Positions 56,303 through 64,000 of a stretch of 64,000 nucleotides of DNA are shown here, one piece after another (within the stretch, counting starts at the first letter, position 1; each line of letters begins with the position of its first letter). The notes below the pieces were generated by a model that was given only the letters and a program-made list of their open reading frames with translations, was not told the DNA's origin and ran no database searches. This DNA comes from JABCYV01 sp963729325 (lineage in GTDB: Bacteria > Acidobacteriota > Terriglobia > Terriglobales > Acidobacteriaceae), in assembly GCA_963729325.1 (NCBI GenBank), contig CAVSNS010000021.1, forward strand, positions 49,505 through 113,504, written 5' to 3'. The translations under genes were made by a program, and so were the position numbers.

Positions 56303-58861
56303 TTACACGCGCTCGCCGCGGAGGACTTCTCGCACTTTGCGCGACAACATTTGCAGCGTAAAGGGTTTTTGCAGGAAGGCCGTTCCGGCTTCCAGCACGC
56401 CCTGGTGGACGATGGCATCTTCGGTGTAACCGGAGAGGAAAAGGACTTTAATATCAGGATCGGAGGCGGAGAGTTGCTTGGCCAGTTCTCGTCCGCTCAT
56501 CCCAGGCATCACGACGTCGGTGATTAGCATGTCGATTGGGCCGTGATAATCGGACGCAGTCCGTAGCGCCGCTTCGCCGTGCTCAGCTTCAAGGACCTTG
56601 TATCCCTTGGCTTCCAAAGTTTCCCGCACCAGTTGGCGGACGGATTCTTCGTCCTCGACCAACAGCACCGTCTCCGAACCGCCAGTAGCAGATTGCGAAG
56701 CCCGCAAGGTGCCCAGAGGTTCGGCGGCATCCTCCACTCGCGCCAGGTAGATGCTGAAAGTTGTGCCGCGGCCGACTTCGCTTTGCGCGAAAATGTAACC
56801 CCCACTTTGTTTAATGATGCCGTATGCCGTTGAAAGCCCCAGCCCTGTGCCCTTGCCTTTTTCCTTGGTGGTAAAAAAAGGCTCGAAAATCTGTAACTGA
56901 GTTTCTTTGTCCATGCCGTGCCCGGTATCAGAGATTGAAAGCATCACGTAGGGACCGGGCTGAATGTAGCTGTACTCGCGGCGCAGGTCGTCGTCGAGAT
57001 TCACATTGGCGGTTCGGATGGTGAGCTTGCCACCGGTGGGCATGGCGTCCTTGGAATTGACCACCAGGTTCATGATGACCTGCTCGATCTGGCCGGCATC
57101 GGCCCGGGTCCGCCCCAAATCCTCTGCCAGTTGGGTATTCAGTTCAATGTTCTCCCCAATCAAGGGACGCAGCAGCCGCTCCAGGTCCTTGACGATCGCG
57201 TTCACGTCCACGACCTTGAGCTCCAGAAATTGCTTGCGGCTGAAGGCCAGCAGCTGCCGGGTAAGGGTAGTGGCGCGATCGGCGGCCTGTTGAACTGCGG
57301 CGATCTTCGGATAAAGAGGATTCCCTCGTGCGGTCTTTTCCAATAGAACTTCGGTATAGCCGCTGATCACCATCAGAAGGTTGTTGAAATCGTGGGCAAC
57401 GCCACCTGCCAAACGCCCCACAGCTTCCATTTTTTGCGCTTGCCGGAATTGATCTTCCAGCACCCGCCGTTCGGTCACATCTTCAGCAATCACTTCCAGG
57501 ACGCGCTCGTTTTGCTCCGGAATGGTGACCGCGCGTCCGCTCAGACGAACCGTGATGGCATTGCCGTCTTTCCGCTTCCAGCGTACCTCCATGTTCTGCA
57601 GACGGGTTCCGCGGTGAAATTGACTCATCAACCGCGCCTGCTCGGCAGGATCGACAAACACGTCCCGTTTGGGGTCCAGGGCCAGCACTTCTTCCGCTGA
57701 GAAGTAGCCCAACATCGCAGTCAGTGCCGGGTTTACATCCAGAAATTTTCCTTCCATGCTGGATCGGTAGATTCCATATACCGCGCTCTGCACCAGCGAG
57801 CGATAACGTCCCTCGGAACGCCGTAGAGCTTCCTCGTTACGCCTGTGTTCGATGGCGCTGGCCAGTTGCTGCGATACGAAGGTCAGAATTTCTTTGTCTG
57901 TTTCTCGAAAGCGTACCCGGTCCGCATAAACCTGTACCACCAGCACGCCAAAAGTGTTACCCGCAGCTTTCAGAGGAACGCCCAGCCAGTCCACCGAAGG
58001 AGCGCCAATTAGCTCTACTTCGCCACGCCGCACCAGTTGGTCGAAAAGGTCTGGGGTACACAGCAAGGGCTCGCCAGTCCGCAGCACGTATTCGGTTAGT
58101 CCACGGCCCAGCTTCTTGGGCGCGGGTCGAGGATCTTCCTGATCCACGAAGTAAGGGAAGCTGAGCAACTGGGTCAGCGGGTCATACACGGCAATATAGA
58201 AATTGCGGGCGTACATCAATTCAGCGACGATGCTATGAATTGCTGCATAGAACTGCTGCAGATCTTCCGCCGAGCTCGTCTTCTCGGCGATGCGGTAGAG
58301 TGCCGAACTGAGTGCCTCCGCCCGCTTCTGCTCGGAGATATCGCGATAAAGAACGCACGCCGCCACTTGTTTTCCGCCGACAATGACGGGAGCGCTGGAG
58401 AGGAATACATCCACCAGCGAACCGTCTTTGCGTTGCCGCTTGGTTTCCAGCGTCACCTTGCGGCCCTGCGAAAGGGAGTCCGCAATCCAGCGCGTTTCCG
58501 AGTTGCGATCAGGCGGAACGATCAAGGTGTCAATCCGCCGGCCCAGCGCTTCTTCCGGAGCAAAGCCGAACATACGCGTAAATTCTGCGTTCAGCCGCAA
58601 GATCTGGTGCTGTTGGTTGAGAATGGTAATGGCCTCGGGCGCGCACTCCACTAATTGCTCGAGGTAGGCCTTCTCTACTTCAGGACTGTCGAAATTGAAG
58701 GCGGGATCTTCCTCAGTGAAGACGGGCGCTTCCGCGGTGGCCGCTGCGGCCTGACTCTCGGGATGGGAAAGCGCCGGGGTGCCGCGTTCCAGAGCTTGCT
58801 GGAGAAATCTGGCACGTGCAAGGTCAGCCGACTTGGCTGGCCGGGTGACCTTATCACCCAT
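56303..58861 (-). CDS. Hybrid sensor histidine kinase (PAS-GAF-PAS-HisKA-HATPase-REC)
   Basis: The intact 852-aa cytosolic kinase shows PAS (about 65-185, 'ECAPEAITILNQQHQILRLN'), GAF (about 190-340), and a second PAS (about 350-470). HisKA follows with phospho-His 490 in 'GGVAHDFNNLL', then HATPase ('MNLVVNSKDAM', 'ISDTGHGM', 'GKGTGLGLS', about 590-710). A C-terminal receiver carries acceptor Asp 782 in 'LITDVVMPGMSG' and Lys in 'LQKPF'. No membrane helix is present, so it senses a cytosolic signal. No separate response regulator is adjacent; a PilZ gene lies just upstream on the same strand. Confidence 0.93.
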   Translation of the reverse strand: MGDKVTRPAKSADLARARFLQQALERGTPALSHPESQAAAATAEAPVFTEEDPAFNFDSPEVEKAYLEQLVECAPEAITILNQQHQILRLNAEFTRMFGFAPEEALGRRIDTLIVPPDRNSETRWIADSLSQGRKVTLETKRQRKDGSLVDVFLSSAPVIVGGKQVAACVLYRDISEQKRAEALSSALYRIAEKTSSAEDLQQFYAAIHSIVAELMYARNFYIAVYDPLTQLLSFPYFVDQEDPRPAPKKLGRGLTEYVLRTGEPLLCTPDLFDQLVRRGEVELIGAPSVDWLGVPLKAAGNTFGVLVVQVYADRVRFRETDKEILTFVSQQLASAIEHRRNEEALRRSEGRYRSLVQSAVYGIYRSSMEGKFLDVNPALTAMLGYFSAEEVLALDPKRDVFVDPAEQARLMSQFHRGTRLQNMEVRWKRKDGNAITVRLSGRAVTIPEQNERVLEVIAEDVTERRVLEDQFRQAQKMEAVGRLAGGVAHDFNNLLMVISGYTEVLLEKTARGNPLYPKIAAVQQAADRATTLTRQLLAFSRKQFLELKVVDVNAIVKDLERLLRPLIGENIELNTQLAEDLGRTRADAGQIEQVIMNLVVNSKDAMPTGGKLTIRTANVNLDDDLRREYSYIQPGPYVMLSISDTGHGMDKETQLQIFEPFFTTKEKGKGTGLGLSTAYGIIKQSGGYIFAQSEVGRGTTFSIYLARVEDAAEPLGTLRASQSATGGSETVLLVEDEESVRQLVRETLEAKGYKVLEAEHGEAALRTASDYHGPIDMLITDVVMPGMSGRELAKQLSASDPDIKVLFLSGYTEDAIVHQGVLEAGTAFLQKPFTLQMLSRKVREVLRGERV

Positions 58862-58978
58862 CGCAGACCCCTCCCCATTTTGATTCGAGACTGATGTGGG
58901 ATGTTAGATCGGCGGCTTGTCACCAGAAAGTTACGGAGGTAATTCGGCACAACACGGAAGGCCAAGCGGTGCTTAAGA

Positions 58979-59338
58979 TTAGGTTCCGGTCGCCAGCATC
59001 TCGCAGACTCGTTGGATAGCCTCGTGCTGTTCCGGGCTCATGGCGAGAAATTCGAAACCATGGCGCAAGCCATCGCGATAACGCACCAGGGCGCGAATCT
59101 TCATGGGATAGGGGGCCAGCGGTAGCGAGATCTCCATGGAGACGACTTCGCCTGGCTCCAATTCTCCGGTCAGCGTGCCGCCAATGCCATCTTGTCCCAT
59201 TTCATTGGAACGCCCCCAAAGGGAAACAGTTTTGCCCTCGCGAAAGACATTGACCGACAGTCGAATGTCGAGCGGATAGCGTGGATAACGGCGTGGCGGG
59301 TTAGTTGGTGGCTTGGGGTCGGGCACGCTGCTACTCAT
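58979..59338 (-). CDS. PilZ-domain protein
   Basis: This 119-aa protein has the PilZ c-di-GMP-binding pattern: 'RRYPRYPLDIRLSVNV' (RxxxR-like box) and 'NEMGQDGIGGTLTGELEPGE' ((D/N)xSxxG box in variant form, Ser replaced by Ile). Binding may be weakened by that change. It lies 117 nt upstream of the hybrid kinase on the same strand. Confidence 0.8.
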   Translation of the reverse strand: MSSSVPDPKPPTNPPRRYPRYPLDIRLSVNVFREGKTVSLWGRSNEMGQDGIGGTLTGELEPGEVVSMEISLPLAPYPMKIRALVRYRDGLRHGFEFLAMSPEQHEAIQRVCEMLATGT

Positions 59339-59520
59339 CTGTCTTTCTTAAGTCAGTAAATCATCGCAGTATTGATCGATGCTAGCATTTTTCTCCACCG
59401 CGTAACTATGAGTAGAACGAACCCCCATCACCTTGGTGAGGATCGAGAAGTACAAACTAGGTCAGAAGCGACAGCCTGTTTCTGAGTTCGTACTGTGGGG
59501 AGCCCGAGCCCGTCGCATCA
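59339..59520. other. Intergenic, nothing evident
   Basis: The gap between the PilZ gene and the RND pump stop shows no gene or strong hairpin. Confidence 0.3.
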
Positions 59521-62500
59521 TTAATCGATGTGTTCGCCTTCCTCTACGAAGCCAATCTCGGCCGGTGGCAGTTTGTCGCCGGGACGTGCCCAGAAAACAT
59601 AAAGCGAGGGCAGCAAGACGATGCTGATGACCAACTCGACAATGAGTCCACCGACAATCACGATGGCGAAAGGCCGTTGCGAGTCAGACCCGATATCGTG
59701 TGACATGGCGGCGGGAAGCAAACCCAAAGTGGCCACCAGCATGGTCATCATGATGGGCCGCAAGCGCAGTGATGCGCCTTCTTTCGCGGCCTCGCGCGGG
59801 TTCATGCCGCGGGTGCGAAGCTGGTTGATGTACTCCACCATGATCACTCCGATTTCGACAGATACGCCGATCAGCGCCAGGAATCCCAGGCCGGACGAAA
59901 CCGAAAAATGCGTGCCCGTCAGCAATAAGCTGAAAAAACCGCCGAGGGGTGAAAGTGAAACTACGGCGAGGATCAGACCCACCCATTTCCAAGAGTCAAA
60001 TGCCGAGTACAGAATGAAAGACATCAGAAGAAGCGTGATCGGGACAATGAAGGCTAACCGGCGGTTTGCCCGCTGCTGGCTTTCGTACTCCCCGGTCCAA
60101 TCGAGATGGTAGCCTTCAGGTAACTGAACTTTTTGGCGTACTTCTTCAATGGCCTGGCGCACGGTGCTGCCTAAGTCGCGCCCGCGGACACTGTACTTGA
60201 TGGCAATGTATCGAGAGTTGCCCTCACGATAAATGGTGGAAGCACCATCCTCTAGTTTGATCTGGCATAACTGTCCAAGCGAAACCCGTTCGCCGGAAGG
60301 CGCCAGGATGCGAATGCTGGCGATGTCGCTGACGGACTTGCGAAACGGTTCCTGGTAACGAACGGTCAGATCATATCGCTGCTCCGCGACCAGAATTTGG
60401 CTAACCGCTTTCCCGCCCACTGCGGTCTCCACTGCATCCTGAACGTCGCTGACATTGATGCCAAAGCGATCAGTGATGCCACGATCAACCACTAGATTCA
60501 CATTCGGCTGGCCGCGGACCTGAAATGTGCCGAGGTCGGCCACCCCTGGGATCTGGCTCATCACGCGCTGCATCTCGTCGGCTTTTGCTTCCAGAACCTT
60601 CAAGTCAGGACCAAACAGCTTGACCGCTAACTCTCCCTTCACACCGCTGACCGCTTCTTCCACATTGTCAGAAATCGGCTGGGAGAAGTTCCAGTCGACC
60701 CCCGGAAATTTGTTGAGTTCGGTGTCCATGGATGCGATCAGGTCGTCCTTTTTCTTGAACTGCGATCGCCACGTAGCGCGGGGAAGCAGATCAACGAAGA
60801 ACTCCGTGTTGTAGAAACCGCTGGCATCGCTGCCATCGTCGGGACGGCCGACCTGGCTGACCACCTGCTTGACTTCGGGAAAATTGGCCAGCATCAGCCG
60901 TGCGTTTTTGGCTAACGCGATGCCAGCCGTGGGGCCGGTGCTGGGCGCGAGTGTGCCACGAACCCAGATAGCGCCTTCATCCAAATGGGGCAAGAACTCA
61001 GACCCAATGACTCCCCCAAGCCCAAGAAACAGCATGAGCGCCAGTGCTGCCAGACCCAAACCGAGAGGGACTTTCAGATGATCGAAGCACCAATTCAGTG
61101 TCCGGGCATAGCGCTCCTGCAGGAAATGCAGGATAGGGTTACGCCACTCTTGGATAGTGTCCTTAAAGAGAAGAGTGCAAAGCACGGGAGCAATGAGTAA
61201 GGCAAATAACAATGCGCCGAGGAGAGCGAATGCCACTGTCCACGCCATAGGCCGGAACAGACGGCCTTCCACGCGCTGCAGAGTGAAAATCGGGAGATAC
61301 GAAACGATGATGATGATGCGGGCAAAGAAGACTGGTTTTTGCACCTCGTGCGCAGCCGAGCCTATGATCTCGAGAAATGTTTTCTTGCCGCGACCGAATT
61401 CAAAATGGCGCAAGATGTTCTCCACCATCACCACCGAGCCATCCACAACCATGCCGAAGTCGAGGGCGCCTAGCGACAGCAGGTTTGCCGGGATGTGGTT
61501 AAGATCCAGCAGAATTGCCGCAAACAGGAGAGAGAAGGGAATGGTAAAAGTGACGATGAGAGCGCTGCGGGCATTTCCCAGGAATAAAAACAGGACGAGA
61601 GTGACCAGGAGCACGCCATCTGTAAGATTGCGCAGCACGGTGTGTGTGGTGTAGTGGACGAGATCGCTTCGGTCAAGGTGCGGGACAAATTTGACTCCCG
61701 CCGGCAGCAGACGCTGCCCGCCCTTCGTCCCGTTCAGTTCATCGATTTTTTGGTGCAGAGCGTCGAGCGTAGCATCCGCTTCGGCGCTCTTGCGCAATAA
61801 GACAATGCCTTCCACCACGTCATCGTCATTGACGACGGTCCCGTCTTCGTGACGAATGGTTTTGCCCAATTGCCCGAGTCGAACCTTCGGCGATTGCACG
61901 ACTATGGCCAGGTCACGAACTCGTACCGGAGTACCGTTCACCGCCTTGATTACGGTCGCTCCAATGTCGTCCGTGTTCCTCATCAACCCGACAGCGCGTA
62001 CGTTCAGCGCCTGCTCTCCCCGCTCGATGAAACCGCCGCCAGCGTTGACGTTGTTGGCTGCAAGAGCCTGCTCCACCTGACTCAGCGAAATACCGTAAGA
62101 CACCAGTTTGCCGGGATCGATCCGGACCTGATATTCACGTGTCGGCCCGCCAAAGGGGTTCACAGCCACGACGTTAGGCACCGACTTTAACTGGTTGACC
62201 ACGAACCAGTCGTTGATCGTCTTCAATTCCATCACGTCATACTTAGGATTGGTGCTCTGCAGGGTATAAAACATGATCTGCCCGGTCGGACTGTAATCCG
62301 GTCCCAGAGCCAGGGTTCACACCTTGGGGCAACGTCACTTGCTGCAAACGGTCGAGCACCTCCTGTCGCGCCGTGAAAGTGGTGATTTCATCGTCGTAAA
62401 GGATAGTGATGACGGAAAGCCCGGCTAGCGAAGCCGATCGAAGATGTGTCATATGGGGTACCCCATTCAGTTGTACTTCGAGGGGGACCGTGATCTGTTG

Positions 62501-62686
62501 CTCGATTTCTTCCGCCGCGTGACCTGGCCACTGGCTGATGATCTGGGTATAGGTGTCGGCGACGTCGGGATAAGCCTCAATCGGGAGATTGTGGAATGAG
62601 AGAATACCCCAGACAAATAGAACCAGCGCCAGACTGAGCACCAGGATGCGATTGCGCAGGGCAAAGTCGATGAGATAACGGATCAT
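59521..62686 (-). CDS. Heavy-metal efflux RND pump (CzcA/CusA family), one frameshift
   Basis: The inner-membrane pump exports metal ions through a tripartite complex using proton flow. The N-terminus ('MIRYLIDFALRNRILVLSLA', 'EAYPDVADTYTQIISQWPG') reads to a slip near 62312, then 'IMFYTLQSTNPKYDVMELKT'. The HME-RND signature 'LDFGMVVDGSVVMVENILRH' marks the metal subfamily. 'RPIMMTMLVATLGLLPAAMS' near the end is the matching half. Rejoined it is about 1,055 aa, the normal length. Its ATG overlaps the adaptor stop by ATGA. Which metal it moves is not readable. Confidence 0.92.
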
Positions 62687-63820
62687 TTGCCTTGCCCTGC
62701 GACCGCCGTCGAAAACGCCAGCGCGTTGGCCACGACTTCTTCCCCGGGTTTCACATCATCTTTGAGTTCTTGCATTCCGTCCGGCGTCGGTCCGAGCGCA
62801 TGCACCTCGATGCGGCGAAATCTTTGCGCACCTTCCTTGCGGAAGATCCAGTCTTTGTCCTGCAATCGCATGATTGCGGTACTGGGCACTACGGTGAACG
62901 TCCGCAGTTTGCGCGAACGGAAGGTCGCTACTGCATACATCCCGGGCCTCAAAGACCCGCCCGCGTTCGAGAGCACAATGCGAACTTTCGCCGACCGAGT
63001 ATTGGGGTCCAGCACCCTCGAAATATCTCCCACTTTGCCCCGAAAAACCTTATCGGGATATGCATTCAGCCGGATCTCCGCCGCATCACCCAGACGCACG
63101 TCCTTCAGATCGTTCTCGTAGACGTCGCACAGCACCCAGACCTGAGAAAGGTCGGCAATAGTAAATAGATTGGGGGTGTTGTCGATGCTCTTCACGCCCT
63201 CGAATCCGGCAACATTCTGCTCAACGATGGTTCCAGAAACAGGCGCCCGCAATTCAATGAGCGGAACTTGGACGCGTAGGGTCGCCACCTAACACGCGAA
63301 CGTGCTGTTCGGCGGTTTGGAGATCCACTTTGGCCTTATCTTCCGCGTTCTGCGCCGCTTCCAAGTCTTTCTGCGCGGAAGCGCCACGGTCATAGAGCAG
63401 CTGCGCGCGTTCCAGCGCTTTCCGGGCGAGTGCTTCATCGGCCCGCGCCTTTTGATAGTCGGACATGGCGCCGGCAAGATCTGGGCTGGAGATCACTAAT
63501 AGGACTTGGCCTTTCTTCACGGAATCGCCCAGCCGCGCCTTCACCTCCACCACACGGCCGGAACCCAGCGAAGTTACATGAATCGTCCGGTTCACATCGG
63601 GAGTGATGCTGCCATTCGCAGTCAGCACCATCGGAAGCTCGCGGGTTTCCACCTTCGCCAGCTTGAATAACTCGGGATGATCCGGATTGTAGACGCCGGG
63701 CTCGAGCGTGACTTCCGCCTTGGTGGGCGCAGCTTTAGTGTTGTTGGAGCAGGAGAGCGCCAGGGTAGCAACCAAAACAGCCGCGGGAATTGCTAGATAG
63801 AGAAACGTCGTGTGCCTCAC
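62683..63820 (-). CDS. RND efflux membrane-fusion protein (CzcB/CusB type), one frameshift
   Basis: The periplasmic adaptor starts at GTG 63820 with a lipoprotein signal ('AIPAAVLVATLALSC'). Blocks are 'ITPDVNRTIHVTSLGSGRVV' and 'VKARLGDSVKKGQVLLVISS' (lipoyl half), a hairpin coiled coil ('KARADEALARKALERAQLLY') and, after a slip near 63280, 'VPLIELRAPVSGTIVEQNVA' (second lipoyl half) and 'TVVPSTAIMRLQDKDWIF'. Its stop and start overlap the pump and outer-membrane genes by 4 nt, so all three are translationally coupled. Confidence 0.9.
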
Positions 63821-64000
63821 GGGATCACCTCTCGCCCGACGGCCATATTCAATTGGGCGGCAGCGGTCAAGTACGAGCCGACTAAGTTCAGGTAGTTCAA
63901 CTGTACGGTTCGGTATTCACTCTCTGCGTTTAAGAAATCAAGAAGGGAAGCTCCACCGTGCTGATAGGAAAAGAAAACCGTATCCCGGACGCGCACGGAC
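63817..64000 (-). CDS. TolC-family outer-membrane efflux protein, C-terminal part (runs off the window)
   Basis: The minus strand at the window edge reads 'YQHGGASLLDFLNAESEYRT' and 'LNYLNLVGSYLTAAAQLNMA' to a stop at 63817, the final helix of a TolC/CusC-type protein ('GxxSLLDxLxAxxxY' pattern). The stop TGA overlaps the adaptor GTG. The 5' part lies outside the window. Confidence 0.85.
   Translation of the reverse strand, partial: SVRVRDTVFFSYQHGGASLLDFLNAESEYRTVQLNYLNLVGSYLTAAAQLNMAVGREVIP

Noticed and set aside
1..64000. CRISPR array, rRNA or tRNA genes
   Set aside because: No regularly spaced direct repeats, rRNA core sequences or complete tRNA cloverleafs were found on reading both strands.

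Overview
The window looks like a chromosomal segment of an Acidobacteriota (Terriglobia-like) soil bacterium. The evidence is gene content, not a marker gene: four Ser/Thr kinases with C-terminal PD40 or TPR sensor regions, a 1,099-residue TonB receptor with an N-terminal carboxypeptidase-regulatory domain, a sigma factor next to a kinase, many tiny hypothetical proteins of a kind common in that phylum, and no rRNA or tRNA. A caution applies to the whole annotation: about 18 otherwise well-preserved genes are broken by one-base frameshifts, several at homopolymers, including metabolic genes whose neighbours are intact. This is more like uncorrected sequencing indels than mass gene decay, so such genes are given as CDS with the breaks described, and 'pseudogene' is kept for truncated mobile or duplicated pieces.

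Layout. 1-5.2 kb: a GAF-domain gene, a two-gene minus-strand unit behind a repeated palindromic operator, a DUF4145 protein, small zinc-ribbon ORFs, gene fragments and a truncated IS66 transposase. 5.4-10 kb: a VOC protein, then an operon of a beta-keto acid cleavage enzyme, a CMD-family protein, a Rieske ferredoxin and two membrane proteins, then a beta-carbonic anhydrase. 10-14 kb: a ppc remnant and a run of very small proteins. 14-16 kb: a ClC channel with CBS domains. 16-20.3 kb: more small proteins, a GGDEF-like protein and a receiver/sigma fusion. 20.5-22.5 kb: a decayed IS110 element and an ORF-less group II intron remnant with a recognisable domain V. 22.6-32.6 kb: three Ser/Thr kinases, one ECF-type sigma factor and an integrase/HTH module inserted between two kinases. 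32.6-41 kb: housekeeping and secreted genes (rpiA, M19 peptidase, PPOX protein, SAM hydroxide adenosyltransferase, TonB receptor, purine nucleoside phosphorylase). 41-42 kb: a non-coding stretch with two imperfect tandem copies of a structured element resembling HEARO/omega RNA. 42-45 kb: a PD40 kinase and an Ig-like secreted protein.

45.6-54.6 kb holds a coherent metabolic module in one direction: HD-domain protein, MmgE/PrpD dehydratase, a large-plus-small fused aconitase-type hydratase, an isocitrate/isopropylmalate dehydrogenase, a CitD-CitE fusion and CitF. Together these could interconvert a tricarboxylate and its cleavage products, i.e. the tricarboxylic half of a TCA or methylcitrate-like cycle. 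REP-like hairpins sit between these genes.

54.6-64 kb, all on the minus strand: a repetitive lipoprotein, a hybrid sensor kinase, a PilZ protein, and a heavy-metal-type RND efflux operon (outer-membrane factor, adaptor, CzcA/CusA pump) whose genes overlap by 4 nt; the outer-membrane factor runs off the right end of the window.
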